Notes: generated by a model from the sequence alone, not told the origin. A stretch of 64,000 nucleotides of DNA from JBBRHQ01 sp963840235 (GCA_963840235.1 CAWIYC010000008.1:1-64000); one strand, 5' to 3'. Counted from the stretch's first letter, positions 1 to 8,935 are shown. Made by a program: numbers and translations.

Positions 1-497
1 GTGAATGACGGAATGATCGTCGGACTTGCCCTTGCTCTAGTTTGCGCGCTCGCGACAAACTTCGCCTTTCTGTTCAAGCACCGCGGCGCAGTCCTGGCGC
101 CGCCCGTGAACGTTGAGCACCCGCTTCGAAGCGCCGCCGGCCTCTTCCGCTCCAGGTGGTTCACGCTGGGCTGGGTAGTGGCGGCCGGTGCCTGGGGACT
201 TCACGTCGCTGCGCTCGCGCTGGCGCCACTGTCGATCGTGCAAGCCGTCTTGTCGGGCGGGCTGGTCTTCCTCGCCGTGATCGCCGAGCGCTACTTCGGT
301 TTCCGCCTCGGACGCAGGCAATGGATCGGCCTGCTGATCACGGCAACCGGACTGTGGTCATCGGGCTCACCTCGGGATCGCAGGCCGGCAACGCTCCAGG
401 CTATGCGCTGGCCGCAATGATCGCGGTGGAATGCACCGTCATCGGCCTCGCCACCGGACTCGCAATCATCTCCGGCCGCCTCAGAGTCCTGCGTTGA
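1..497 (+). pseudogene. Frame-broken DMT-superfamily permease fragment
   Basis: Opens with GTG at base 1 and reads as a membrane protein for about 115 residues, with hydrophobic segments near residues 5-24, 56-75 and 80-95 and an APLSIVQAVLSGGLVFLAV helix typical of DMT/EamA-type or magnesium-permease-like transporters. Near base 347 the frame breaks: the first frame gives LITATGLWSS, while the next frame continues naturally as VVIGLTSGSQAGNAPGYALAAMIAVE to a stop at 495-497. One missing G in the CTG-GTG-GTC stretch would restore it. Even when repaired it is about 165 residues, roughly half the usual length, so it is truncated as well. The substrate is unknown. The real start may lie left of the window. 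Confidence 0.6.
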
Positions 498-715
498 TCC
501 CCGGCAGCGCACTTTCGAGTAGAGGTCACGGTAGAAGTCGTGGGTTTCGCCAAACTTTGCCCGCCAGTCGCGTCCTTCCTGCAGCAGACCGTGAGCCCGC
601 ACTCCTGCGCCTCTTTGTGCGGCGCCGCGCAGAGAGCGAGGTGCCGAAACGGGGCAAATGCTGCGCGGCGAGGGGCGGCGCGAGCCGAGCTCAGCCGTTC
701 CTCGCCCGTCATTGA

Positions 716-2408
716 TCAGCTGGGTGACGGGCGCGGGCGTGAGGGCGCTGGAGTTCCAGCACCTACGCCGTTCGCGCAGAGCATCACGACCTGAATCGCC
801 CACTTGTCGCCGAACTCCTCATCCGCGATGGCGGTGACAGACCAGGTGTCGGCGTCGATCGGAACGCTCTTGACCAGGTTGATCTCCTCCACATCCCCGT
901 GCTCGACCCTGGTCTTGAAGCCAGCAGCGACTATCCCCTTTCCGGTCGGGCAGTCGGCGCTCGCGGTCTTTGTGTGCTGGGAGTAGTTAAACGCCGACTC
1001 CGGGCCGACCACGGTGACATAGCCGCTGAGGCCGCCGCTGCCGGTCGGGCCGGTTGGGCCGGTCGACCCCTTCAAGCCGGTTGGGCCGGTCGACCCCTTC
1101 GGGCCGGTGGGCCCGGTTGGCCCCTGCGGGCCGGTTGGGCCGGTCGACCCCTTCGGGCCGGTCGGGCCGGCGGGCCCGGTTGGCCCCTGCGGGCCGGTTG
1201 GGCCGGTCAACCCCTGCGGGCCGGTTGGGCCGGGCCTGCCGGTCGCTCCGGCCGCACCGGAAGCGCCCGTCGCGCCGGTGGCGCCAGTATCGCCGGTCGG
1301 GCCCTGCGGGCCGGTGGGGCCGGTAGCGCCGTTATCACCGGTCGCGCCGGTTGCTCCCGTCGCGCCGGTGGCTCCTGTGTCGCCGGTCGGGCCCGTCGCA
1401 CCGTTATCACCGGTAGCGCCAGTCGCGCCGGTTGCTCCTGTGTCGCCGGTCGGGCCCTGCGGGCCGGTCGGGCCAGCAGGGCCGGTCGGGCCGGTCTCGC
1501 CGGTCGGGCCGGTCGGGCCGGTCGGGCCGGTCGGGCCGGTTGGGGGTAGCGGCAACGCGTCGACCGCGACGCCGCGCGGCTGGCTGGCACCGCTGATGAA
1601 GCTCTGGTTGGCGCCCGTGCCGTCGAGGTTGGCGCGGCCGATCGTGCCGGTGCCGAAGTTCGGCCAATAGACGTGGCTGGCGTCGACCGCGGGCCCGAAC
1701 GGCGAGCTGGCGCCGCTGATGAAGCTCTGGTTAGCGCCCGTGCCGTCAAGGTTGGCGCGGCCGATCGTGTTCGCGCCGAGGTTCGCCCAGTAGACGTGGC
1801 TGGCGTTGACCGCGACGCCGAACGGCTGGTTGGCGCCGCTGATGAAGCTCTGGTTGACGCCCGTGCCGTCGAGGTTGGCGCGGCCGATCGTGTTCGTGCC
1901 GGTGTTCGCCCAGTAGACGTAGTTTGCGTCAACGGCGGGGCCGCGCGGGGAGCTGGCGCCGCTAATAAAGCTCAGGTTGGCGCCCGTGCCGTCAAGGTTG
2001 GCCCGGCCGATCTCCCCGCTGTTGAGCGCCCAGTAGATGTGGGCGGCGTCTACGGCGACACCCTGAGGCTGGCCGCTGGTGATGAAGTTCTGGTTGGCGC
2101 CCGTGCCGTCGATGTTGGCGCGGCCGATCCTGGCCGTGCCGAAGTTCCCCCCAGTAGGCGTAGTTGGCGTCAACCGCGACGCCGAACGGGATGTTGGCGG
2201 TGCTGATGAAGCTCTGGTTGGCGCCCGTGCCGTCGAGGTTGGCGCGGCCCATTGTGGCCGTCGCGTTGCCGTTCGTCCAGTAGACGTAGGCGTTGGCGAC
2301 CGCGGGCAAGAGCGCGAGCGCGGCGAAGGCCACGGCTGCGATCGAGGCGAGCATTACGGTCCTGGCGGTTGCTTTGGCGGCGGCGGGGCGAGACGGGTGG
2401 GCGGACAT
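716..2408 (-). CDS. Secreted YWTN-repeat propeller plus collagen-like protein (frame break)
   Basis: The ATG at 2408 opens a Sec signal peptide (hydrophobic core about residues 18-38, cleavage near VANA). Six or more repeats of about 42 residues follow, each carrying Y(V/I)YW, a GRANLDGTGANQSFIS core and GVAVDA, resembling the YWTD/NHL type of beta-propeller blade. A run of Gly-X-Y triplets comes next (bases about 1030-1545, mostly GPT, GAT, GPQ), then a globular C-terminal domain of about 100 residues with two Cys. The frame breaks near 2150, inside a C-run within the second blade: the upstream frame gives YAYWGELRHG, the downstream frame NFGTARIGRANIDG. A single-base indel explains this and may be an assembly error. 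Probably an exported surface or matrix protein; its ligand is unknown. Confidence 0.75.
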
Positions 2409-2654
2409 CGGCAGCCTCCTGGGCCGTATTCGGAATCCTTCGGGCGCGCGAAACTGGGCAGCGGCAGATCGGCCTTAGGTAGAGCGACCCTAGGCGTGGG
2501 GGCGGGGTTTGTAAATGGTCCGCCGGGATCTTCCTGGAGGGCCCGAACGGACCGGGTCATGGCCCGAATGGGGACCCAGCAGGCGCGTCGAGTTGCCCGC
2601 GCCGGGCGCGTGGGTTAAGTTTGTTCCAAACGCTGCAGGAGAAATGAGCGTGGT

Positions 2655-3355
2655 GTGCCAACAGTCCCCATGCGAGGCTACGGGGCCCCGGGATCAGAGT
2701 CGATCACGCTCGTCGTGGTGGACGATCAGCAGCTGATCCGGGATGCACTTACCCGGTCGCTTACCGCAGACGGGCTGAAGGTGGCCGGCGAGGCGCAAAG
2801 CGGAGAGCAAGGCGTGCGGTTGGTGAATGATCTTCGGCCCGATGTGGTGCTCATGGACCTGCTGTTGCCCGGGATCTCGGGGGTGGAGACGATCCAGCGG
2901 CTCTCGGTGCTTGCCCCCGCTTCGCGCATCCTGGTGCTCACCAGTGCGCAAGAGCGCTACGGGGTGGTAGAGGCGATCCTCGCCGGTGCCTGCGGCTACA
3001 TACTCAAGGACACGCCTCCCGAGGAGATCGTCAGCGCGGTAAGGGCATCTGCAGCCGGGGAGTGCGTGATCTCCCCTCAGATCGCCGGTGATCTCTTGGA
3101 CCGCGTTCGCGAGCGCGACATCGCGGTCACCGCGCGAAGCGAGGACGCCGCGGGACCATCCGGGCGCTCCTTACCGAGCGCGAGCTGGAGGTCTTTAAGC
3201 GACTGGCCAGTGGCAAGGGAAACCAGGAGATCGGCCGCGAGCTATCGCTCAGCGAGTACACCGTTAAGAACCACATCGCCAGCATCCTGGCCAAACTGCA
3301 GCTCGACAACCGGATTCAGGCCGCGGTTGAGGCCGTTCGGAGCGGCATTTCCTGA
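2655..3355 (+). CDS. NarL/FixJ-family response regulator (frame break)
   Basis: An N-terminal receiver domain spans residues about 17-135: acidic pair D23/D24, phospho-acceptor D68 in VVLMDLLLPG, T96 and K118 in GYILKD. The LuxR-type helix-turn-helix is present but in another frame, reading LLTERELEVFKRLASGKGNQ and then EIGRELSLSEYTVKNHIASI up to the TGA at 3353-3355. The break lies near 3150, after TARSEDAAG. Repaired, the protein is about 233 residues, the normal length for the family. An AGGAG motif at 2636-2640 precedes the start region; GTG 2655 or ATG 2670 are both possible. No sensor kinase is adjacent, so the signal is unknown. Confidence 0.75.
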
Positions 3356-3644
3356 GCCAGTACTAGCAGCCTCGCGAACGACCAGATGGGTACATCCTCA
3401 GCTCGGGACGATGGGACCCGACGGCTCGCGCCAGAAGCGTCTCTCGAAGAGGAAGATCCCCGCCGCAGCCTAGCTTCCCGGAGGGCAGGAGAATCAACTT
3501 TGCCCAGGGGGAGCCGTCTTCACGATGCGGATCAATGGAACCCGGCTGACGACGCGTTCACCTGGGAAATCCCGTAGAGCTGCGTGAGTGGTCATACCAC
3601 CCTGCAGAGCAGAATTCCGGCGCAGGGCGGCAAAATCGCGGAGC

Positions 3645-3717
3645 GCCCCCGGCAGGACTCGAACCTGCGACATCCGGCTTAGAAGGCCGGCGCTCTATCC
3701 AGCTGAGCTACGGGGGC
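3645..3717 (-). tRNA. tRNA-Arg (anticodon TCT)
   Basis: A complete cloverleaf reads on the minus strand: acceptor GCCCCCG pairs with CGGGGGC, D-stem GCTC/GAGC, anticodon stem CCGGC/GCCGG around loop CTTCTAA (anticodon TCT, Arg), and T-arm GCAGG-TTCGAGT-CCTGC. The 3' CCA is not encoded. It stands alone between the response regulator and the membrane glycosyltransferase-like gene. Confidence 0.95.
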
Positions 3718-3867
3718 GGAAGTCTTAGTTTCGGCTCTGGGGAGCCGTTTCCTCGCCTGGGGCCGAACGGTCGAACTGCCCGCGAGGGTACTGCACGAGT
3801 GACGCTGGTCCAGCGGCTGCACGCTGGGCTAGTGTCGATCCGACGGCGGGCAGACTGGAGGAAGTGG

Positions 3868-6054
3868 TCAGGAGTTGCTCTTCTCGCCGCCCAGCTTCCT
3901 GCACCCGGCGACGTCGAGCTTGCCCTTGACCTTGTAGACGAAGTCGGGTTGGGGGGTGATGTCCTCCTCGCTGATGATCTCCTCGACCGCCGGATCGGAC
4001 TTGATCCAGGCGCGGATCGGGTAGCGGTAGAGGGAGTCGGGCGAGTCCTGGGTGAACTGGCTGATGACCAGGAAGTCGTAGTTGCCGGCGTTGACCTGGC
4101 GGCGGAAGGCGCGGCAGCTGGCCGCCAGGCGGTACTGGCCGTCGGGGCCGGGCACGGCGATGAACTGGACCCGGTTGGAGAGATCGGCGCCGAAGTAGCC
4201 GTATTGGCCGAAGAAGATCTCGCCGGAGCCGGAGATGCCGATGCGGCGGTCGCGCTGCTTGCGGGCGAAGTCATAGGCCTTCTGCGGGCCGCCGTCCTGG
4301 AGGAACAGCTTCGGGTTCGTGTAGTGGTTCTCGAAGTACTGGACCTCCTGGGCGCGGCCGAGGACGATCCCGAGGAGGACCACGGCGGCGATGCCGGCGC
4401 CGATCGCGACACGGCCGACCCTGCCCTCTCCGCGCAGGTACTCGAGCACGCCCGGCGCCCAGACAAGCGCCAGGGTCAGGAACACCGCTCCGGCGATGTA
4501 GCTCGGGTACCACTTCGGCGTGCTGAGCACGGTGATCGCGTAGACGACCGTGAGGAAGAACAGGGTGATGCGGGCGCGCTTCTCCGGCGCCCGCAGGGGT
4601 CGCACGATCGGTAGCAGCGCCAGCGCCAGCGCCAGGCCCGGGATCAGGTAGCGGGTGTTGGTGAAGAAGCCGGTCGGCGAGCCCTCCTGGCCGGCGGCGG
4701 TCAGCGGCGTGAACACGTAGACCACCGCGGTCAGCATCGCCGCGGCGCCGATCACCCGCAGGATCCTGTTGCGCGACCGGAACACGAGGTAGACGGCGGC
4801 GGCGAAGGCCATCACCAGGATCAGCGGGAACAGCGGGCCGAGGGCGTTGTCGAGCTCGGGGAAGAACCACTTGCGGTAGATCGTCGGCTCGGTCAGGTAA
4901 TGAGCGACGCTGAAGCGGGGTCGCGGGTCGAGCGGCATCTGGTCGGGCCGCGGTAGCTGCAGCGGCCCCCACCCGCTCTGGGGGATCGGATTGCCGCCGG
5001 TCTTGATCGCCGCCCGCACGTACCAGTAGCCGCCGACGATGAACATCGACAGCCCCATCACCCAGGCGGTGGTCAGCCGCCGGCCGCGGCCGCTGAAGAT
5101 GATGACGCCGGCAGCGATCACGCCCACCGGCGCCAGGAAGGTGAGCTTGACCGAGATCGCGAGGCCGGCGGCGATCCCGGCCATGATCACCGGCCCCTTG
5201 TCGAGCAGCGCAGCATTTGGATCGGGGGCGTCCTCGACTGCACCGGAGTCGGGCGCGCGGCGCTGGTGCCCGTTGATGAGGAAGGCGACGAAGACGATCA
5301 GGAAGGCAAGGCCCATGATGTCGTTGCGCCCCTCGCCCGGCTGGGTCTCGATCATCACCCCTGAGTCGAGGACGATTGCGGTCGCGACAAGGGTTGCGGG
5401 GCCAACCCTGTAGGGACGGCCGACGCAGTAGGCGGCGAGCAAGGCGATCGCCAGCCAGAACATGTTGATCAACGGCGAGAGCCAGTCGCTCTTCATCAGC
5501 ACGATCCCCGCCCCGTGGACGAGCTCCGAGCTCTGCGGGTAGAACCAGGCTGCGAGCCGCAGGGGATCGGTCAGGTAGAGGTGCCAGATCGAGCCGTCCT
5601 GGGCGAAGCGGGCGGCGAACGGCATGTGGTACCAGGTGGTGTCGCCGCCGAACATCCCCTGGTCGAGGCTGAGCAGCGAGGGAAAGGTCCACTCTGCGAC
5701 CGTGAATGAGGCCACGCCAATGGCGATGATCAGGGCCAGCCTCTGCACCTGCGGCGCCTCGATCGGGTGGGCCCCGGCGGGAGCCCGGCGCCAGCCGAGC
5801 AGCGCCGAGCCCAGGCCGACGCCGATGCAGGCGACCACCACCCAGCCGAGCTTGAGGATGCTGAGGGTGCCGAGCAGCTCGAGAGAGATGATCAGCAGCG
5901 CCACCGCGACGGTGACGTCGGCGAGGCGCGCCAGGGCGCCGGAGAACTCGGGCACGATCCAGCGACGCAGCCAGTAGCCGCCGAGCCCGAGCGAGGCGGC
6001 TATTCCAACCACCGCAAGGCAGCCGCCTATGTAGGAGCCCAGGGTCGGCGTCAC
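3868..6054 (-). CDS. Large polytopic membrane protein, GT-C glycosyltransferase-like
   Basis: 728 residues with about a dozen hydrophobic helices over the first 560 residues and a soluble C-terminal domain of about 150 residues. The first long extracytoplasmic loop, after the helix near residue 120, holds acidic GGDTTWYHMPFAARFAQDGS; an acidic residue in that loop is the usual catalytic position in GT-C enzymes (ArnT/PMT type) that use lipid-linked sugars. Other conserved-looking features are the GEGRNDIMG loop and the Gly/Pro-rich loop before TGFFTNTRYLIPG. No closer family is recognised, so sugar and acceptor are unknown. It probably acts in cell-envelope glycosylation. Transcribed alone, toward tRNA-Arg. 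Confidence 0.7.
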   Translation of the reverse strand: MTPTLGSYIGGCLAVVGIAASLGLGGYWLRRWIVPEFSGALARLADVTVAVALLIISLELLGTLSILKLGWVVVACIGVGLGSALLGWRRAPAGAHPIEAPQVQRLALIIAIGVASFTVAEWTFPSLLSLDQGMFGGDTTWYHMPFAARFAQDGSIWHLYLTDPLRLAAWFYPQSSELVHGAGIVLMKSDWLSPLINMFWLAIALLAAYCVGRPYRVGPATLVATAIVLDSGVMIETQPGEGRNDIMGLAFLIVFVAFLINGHQRRAPDSGAVEDAPDPNAALLDKGPVIMAGIAAGLAISVKLTFLAPVGVIAAGVIIFSGRGRRLTTAWVMGLSMFIVGGYWYVRAAIKTGGNPIPQSGWGPLQLPRPDQMPLDPRPRFSVAHYLTEPTIYRKWFFPELDNALGPLFPLILVMAFAAAVYLVFRSRNRILRVIGAAAMLTAVVYVFTPLTAAGQEGSPTGFFTNTRYLIPGLALALALLPIVRPLRAPEKRARITLFFLTVVYAITVLSTPKWYPSYIAGAVFLTLALVWAPGVLEYLRGEGRVGRVAIGAGIAAVVLLGIVLGRAQEVQYFENHYTNPKLFLQDGGPQKAYDFARKQRDRRIGISGSGEIFFGQYGYFGADLSNRVQFIAVPGPDGQYRLAASCRAFRRQVNAGNYDFLVISQFTQDSPDSLYRYPIRAWIKSDPAVEEIISEEDITPQPDFVYKVKGKLDVAGCRKLGGEKSNS

Positions 6055-6136
6055 AGCGGCGGAATGCTAGACGAACGGGCCCTACCCGAACCGCGGCGTC
6101 ACCGGCGGGCCGCGAGCCGCGACGCCCTGCAGAGAA

Positions 6137-6826
6137 CTAGCTTCCGGCGGCGGACACGCCGGTCGGGATCTGGAAGCCGACTCCGGTGCCGGCCAGTCCG
6201 CAGTAGCCGTTGGGAATCTTGTGCAGGTACTGCTGGTGGTAGTTCTCGGCGTAGTGGAAGGGCCCTGCGGGCTCTACCTCGGTCGTCACCGGTTCCTTGC
6301 CGGCGGCGCTGAGTGCCTCGTCGTAGGAGCGCAGCGCCGCCTCCGCCGTGGCCTTCTGCTCCTCGTCGGCGTAATAGATCCCGGAGCGGTATTGGGTGCC
6401 GACGTCGTTGCCCTGGCGCATGCCCTGGGTCGGGTCGTGCTCCTCGAAGAAGGTCTTCAGCAGCTCGCCGTAGGAGATCTTCGAGGGGTCGTAGGCGACC
6501 AGCACGGCCTCGGCATGGCCGGTGCGGGCGCTGCAGACCTCCTCGTAGGTCGGGTTGGGGGTGACCCCGTTCATGTAGCCGACCGCGGTCGTGTAGACCC
6601 CGTCGAGCTCCCAGAACAGCCGCTCGGCGCCCCAGAAGCAGCCGAGGGCGAAGTAGGCGGTGGCGATCCCATCGGGGAAGGGAGGCTGAAGCGGCGTGCC
6701 GAGGACGGCGTGGCGCTTGGGCACGTCGAAGGCGGGCTCCTCGCGTCCGGGCAGCGCCTCCTCGGCGTTGGGCATCTGGATCTTCTGCGGGTTCAGCATC
6801 ATCATCAGCTTTCCGACGCGGCTCAT
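6137..6826 (-). CDS. msrA: Peptide methionine sulfoxide reductase A
   Basis: 229 residues. The catalytic motif ALGCFWGAE lies at residues 60-68 with nucleophile C63, followed by VGYMNG, GHAEAV and the substrate-pocket stretch YRSGIYY. A C-terminal Cys (C209, NGYCGL) is placed to resolve the sulfenic acid. The enzyme reduces methionine-S-sulfoxide with thioredoxin as donor; a thioredoxin reductase gene lies at 30.8-31.8 kb. An N-terminal extension of about 50 residues precedes the domain, as in many actinobacterial MsrA proteins. No MsrB is visible next to it. Confidence 0.95.
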   Translation of the reverse strand: MSRVGKLMMMLNPQKIQMPNAEEALPGREEPAFDVPKRHAVLGTPLQPPFPDGIATAYFALGCFWGAERLFWELDGVYTTAVGYMNGVTPNPTYEEVCSARTGHAEAVLVAYDPSKISYGELLKTFFEEHDPTQGMRQGNDVGTQYRSGIYYADEEQKATAEAALRSYDEALSAAGKEPVTTEVEPAGPFHYAENYHQQYLHKIPNGYCGLAGTGVGFQIPTGVSAAGS

Positions 6827-6882
6827 GTCCTTTGGTCCCCGCGGACCCCCCTGACGTTACAGAGGCGCTAGTTTCGGGCCCC

Positions 6883-7110
6883 GTGCATCTGCCCCTCGCC
6901 GCCCTCCTCATTCCGCTCGCTTCGCTGATGAAGACCCTGCTGCTGCCGGTGATCGTCGCCGCCGGCCTCCTCGCCCTGCTCGTCCTCGGCGCGATCGCCG
7001 GCGCGATCGCAATCGGCATCCTCGCCTTCTTCGCGATGATCGGCCGCGTCGTCTTCGGCCGCGACCTGAGGCCTCGCTGGCTCAGGCGCGGTCGCGGCGC
7101 CAACGCCTGA
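6883..7110 (+). CDS. Small hydrophobic membrane protein, unknown
   Basis: From GTG 6883 this gives 75 residues. Two hydrophobic stretches (LPLAALLIPLA and a long Ala/Ile/Leu segment VIVAAGLLALLVLGAIAGAI) are followed by a basic tail RPRWLRRGRG. Longer (TTG 6832) and shorter (ATG 6928) starts are possible. It is divergent from msrA and convergent with the peroxiredoxin gene. No family is recognised. Translation is likely because of the clean hydrophobic/basic pattern, but this is not proven. Confidence 0.45.
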   Translation: MHLPLAALLIPLASLMKTLLLPVIVAAGLLALLVLGAIAGAIAIGILAFFAMIGRVVFGRDLRPRWLRRGRGANA

Positions 7111-7144
7111 GGTCCAGGGGTCACGCGCAAGCGCCGAGGGACCG

Positions 7145-7194
7145 GGTGAGAGTGCGCTGGAGTCATCAAGTCGATGACGAATTGCACTCTCGCC
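7145..7194. repeat. Two-part hairpin between convergent genes, copy 1
   Basis: Outer stem GGTGAGAGTGC (7145-7155) pairs with GCACTCTCGCC (7184-7194), with one G-T wobble. An inner stem GTCATC/GATGAC (7162-7167 and 7173-7178) closes on AAGTC. The outer stem is shared with an element at 28325-28373 in another convergent gap, while the inner stems differ in sequence. It could be a bidirectional terminator or a dispersed extragenic palindrome. Confidence 0.6.
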
Positions 7195-7201
7195 AGGGGA
7201 A

Positions 7202-7237
7202 CTGCCCAGGCGGTGGCCCACGCCACCGCCTGGGCAG
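7202..7237 (-). terminator. Strong hairpin downstream of the peroxiredoxin gene
   Basis: A perfect 16-bp stem, CTGCCCAGGCGGTGGC (7202-7217) with its complement at 7222-7237, encloses loop CCAC. It begins 23 bp after the peroxiredoxin stop codon. No U-tract follows, as is common for GC-rich actinobacterial terminators. Confidence 0.7.
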
Positions 7238-7260
7238 AGGACGGGGCAGCCGGGTCGAGC

Positions 7261-7920
7261 TCAGTCCGGCTGCGGAACGATTCGGATGTAGGGCTTCGGG
7301 GACTCCCAGCCGTCCGGGTACTTCTCCCTGGCCTCGTCGTCGGAGACCGAGCCGGCGATGATCACGTCGTCGCCCTGCTGCCAGTTGACTGGCGTCGCGA
7401 CCTTGTGCTTGGCGGTCAGCTGCAGCGAGTCGATCACGCGCAGAACCTCGTCGAAGTTGCGGCCCGTGGTCATCGGGTAGACGAGGATCAGCTTGACCTT
7501 CTTGTCGGGGCCGACGACGACGACGTTCCGAACCGTCTGGTTGTCCGCAGGCGTCCGCTCGAGCGGGTCGCCCGCGGTGTCGGCCGGGAGCATGTCGTAG
7601 AGCTTCGACACCTCGAAATCGGAGTCCGCGATAAGCGGGTAATTCGGGGCCGTGCCCTGGGTTTCCTCGATGTCGGCGGCCCACTCGGCGTGGCGGTCCA
7701 TCGGATCTGCCGAGAGGCCGATCACCTTGACGTTCCTCGCCTCGAACTCGGGCTGGATCTTCGCCATATAGCCGAGCTCGGTCGTGCAGACCGGGGTGAA
7801 GTCCTTCGGGTGGGAGAAGAGCACCGCCCAGCTGTCGCCGATCCAGTCGTGGAAGCTGATCGGGCCCTCGGTCGTCTCGGCCTCGAAATCGGGTGCCGTG
7901 TCGCCAATCTTCAAAGACAT
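7261..7920 (-). CDS. 1-Cys peroxiredoxin (Prx6 type)
   Basis: 219 residues from the ATG at 7920, preceded by a very strong ribosome-binding site (AAGGAGG, 5 nt spacing). The peroxidatic motif FTPVCTTE places C45. There is no other Cys in the protein, so it is a true 1-Cys enzyme, and the long C-terminal dimerisation region (PVNWQQGDDVIIAGSVSDDE) is that of the Prx6 branch. It reduces peroxides in the cytoplasm, with resolution by an external thiol. A hairpin lies downstream, and the gene is divergent from the SnoaL array. Confidence 0.95.
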   Translation of the reverse strand: MSLKIGDTAPDFEAETTEGPISFHDWIGDSWAVLFSHPKDFTPVCTTELGYMAKIQPEFEARNVKVIGLSADPMDRHAEWAADIEETQGTAPNYPLIADSDFEVSKLYDMLPADTAGDPLERTPADNQTVRNVVVVGPDKKVKLILVYPMTTGRNFDEVLRVIDSLQLTAKHKVATPVNWQQGDDVIIAGSVSDDEAREKYPDGWESPKPYIRIVPQPD

Positions 7921-7984
7921 AATTCCTCCTTGGGGGTAGTTCACGACAAAAAAGGTAGGGGATGTGGGGAGCGACCCGCAATCG

Positions 7985-8031
7985 GACCGGGGCGAGCGGT
8001 CCAATCTCGCCGCAGGAGAGGGATTTGCGGG
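7985..8031. repeat. Hairpin repeat, copy A (left of SnoaL array 1)
   Basis: Stem GGCGAG (7991-7996) and CTCGCC (8006-8011) around CGGTCCAAT, followed by GCAGGAGAGGGATTTGCGG. Copies B (15685) and C (17090) carry GGCGAA/TTCGCC in the stem, so the last base pair changed on both sides. That compensatory change argues for a conserved structure. GGGGCG before the stem matches the 3' acceptor end of tRNA-Pro. Confidence 0.6.
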
Positions 8032-8093
8032 GTGGCCGGCCACCAGGAGGGGACGTCGTGCGCCGGAGGTCTGATCATCCCGCACGCTCCTTG

Positions 8094-8122
8094 TTGGCGG
8101 GGCGTCCCCGAGGGGCGATACT
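8094..8122 (+). promoter_or_regulatory. Promoter of SnoaL array 1
   Basis: TTGGCG (8094-8099), a 17-nt spacer and GATACT (8117-8122) form a good housekeeping-sigma promoter. The start codon follows only 9 nt after the -10 box, so the transcript should be leaderless or nearly so. The same block occurs before the second array (15925-15953) and matches except for two bases around the -35/spacer boundary. A further shared stretch, CGTCGTGCGCCGGAG, lies 35-45 bp upstream in both. Confidence 0.75.
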
Positions 8123-8131
8123 GCGCAGACG

Positions 8132-8524
8132 ATGTCGCAGGAGAACGTGGAGATGGTTCGGGAGAGGTACGAGCGGTTCTCCCGCGGAGATTTCAGCCAG
8201 ATGGCGGATGTCGCCGACGACTTCGAACTCGTCACCACTCGCGAAAATCCCGACGCGGGTACCTATCGTGGAGAGGCGGCAAATCGGTGGATGGCTGCGT
8301 GGGTGGAATCCTTCGAAGGGCACACGATCGAGGCCACGGAGATCATCGACGCCGGCGACAACGTCTTCCTCGCAATCCACCAGCGGGGCCGCCCGCGCGG
8401 AAGCCAAACAGTGGTCGAGGGCCGTTGGTGGCAGGTGGTGACGCTACGCGGAGGGGTCGTCACCAGGGTCGAGACATTTCAGGAACGCGCCCAGGCCCTC
8501 GAAGCCGCCGGGCTTGAGGGGTAG
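8132..8524 (+). CDS. SnoaL-like protein, array 1 gene 1
   Basis: 130 residues in the SnoaL/NTF2-like cone fold: MSQENVEMVRERYERFSRGD as the first helix, an acidic middle (DDFELVTTRENPDAGTYRG), then antiparallel strands. Family members include polyketide cyclases, isomerases and small-molecule binding proteins. No catalytic residue can be assigned here. This copy is the most divergent of the array. It ends ALEAAGLEG; the last codons GAG GGG overlap a ribosome-binding site for the next gene, which starts 3 nt after the stop. Confidence 0.85.
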   Translation: MSQENVEMVRERYERFSRGDFSQMADVADDFELVTTRENPDAGTYRGEAANRWMAAWVESFEGHTIEATEIIDAGDNVFLAIHQRGRPRGSQTVVEGRWWQVVTLRGGVVTRVETFQERAQALEAAGLEG

Positions 8525-8527
8525 GCG

Positions 8528-8935
8528 ATGTCGCGGGAAAATGTGGAGGCATTCAAGCGCTTTCTTGACGCGTACAACCGCCGAGACGTCGAAGCGATGC
8601 TGGAGGGACTTGACCCTGAGGTCGAGTGGCACCCCGCGATTCTGGTGCCGCTCGAAGGGGAAGCGACGGTGTACCGGGGGCACGAGGGCATGCGCAGGTG
8701 GGTCCGAGACCTGGACGAGGTTTTCGCCGATATCCACGTCGAGTACTCGGAGATTCGCGACCTTGGCGAGCGGATCGTCGGGATCGGCCACATCCGCATG
8801 CGCGGCACGGGGAGCGGGGCCGAGACCGAGTCTCCCGTCGCTTCGGTATCCGAGTTCAAGAACGCCAAGGCGATTCGGGTTCGCACCTACCTCGATCCCA
8901 ACGAAGCCCTCGAAGCCGCCGGGCTTGAGGGGTAG
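8528..8935 (+). CDS. SnoaL-like protein, array 1 gene 2
   Basis: 135 residues, SnoaL/NTF2-like. It has the EVEWHPAILVPLEGEATVYRG and GHEGMRRWVRDL motifs seen in the commonest form of this paralogue family. It is close to the first gene of array 2 (15962-16369) over its full length (DPEVEWH, YRGH, RTYLDP, EALEAAGLE). Three nucleotides (GCG) separate it from the preceding gene. It ends LEG, and GAGGGG serves as the upstream signal for gene 3. Function unknown. Confidence 0.85.
   Translation: MSRENVEAFKRFLDAYNRRDVEAMLEGLDPEVEWHPAILVPLEGEATVYRGHEGMRRWVRDLDEVFADIHVEYSEIRDLGERIVGIGHIRMRGTGSGAETESPVASVSEFKNAKAIRVRTYLDPNEALEAAGLEG

Noticed and set aside
1026..1545. Dense short repeats that might look like a CRISPR array
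   Set aside because: The period is 9 bp in frame with Gly-X-Y codons, with no spacers and no cas genes.
899..1670. Pro/Gly/Arg-rich plus-strand frames
   Set aside because: They are the complement of the collagen-like repeat and carry no start signal or independent features.
3386..3577. 63-residue plus-strand frame between the response regulator and tRNA-Arg
   Set aside because: No ribosome-binding site, no hydrophobic or repeat pattern, and mixed charged composition of the kind expected by chance.
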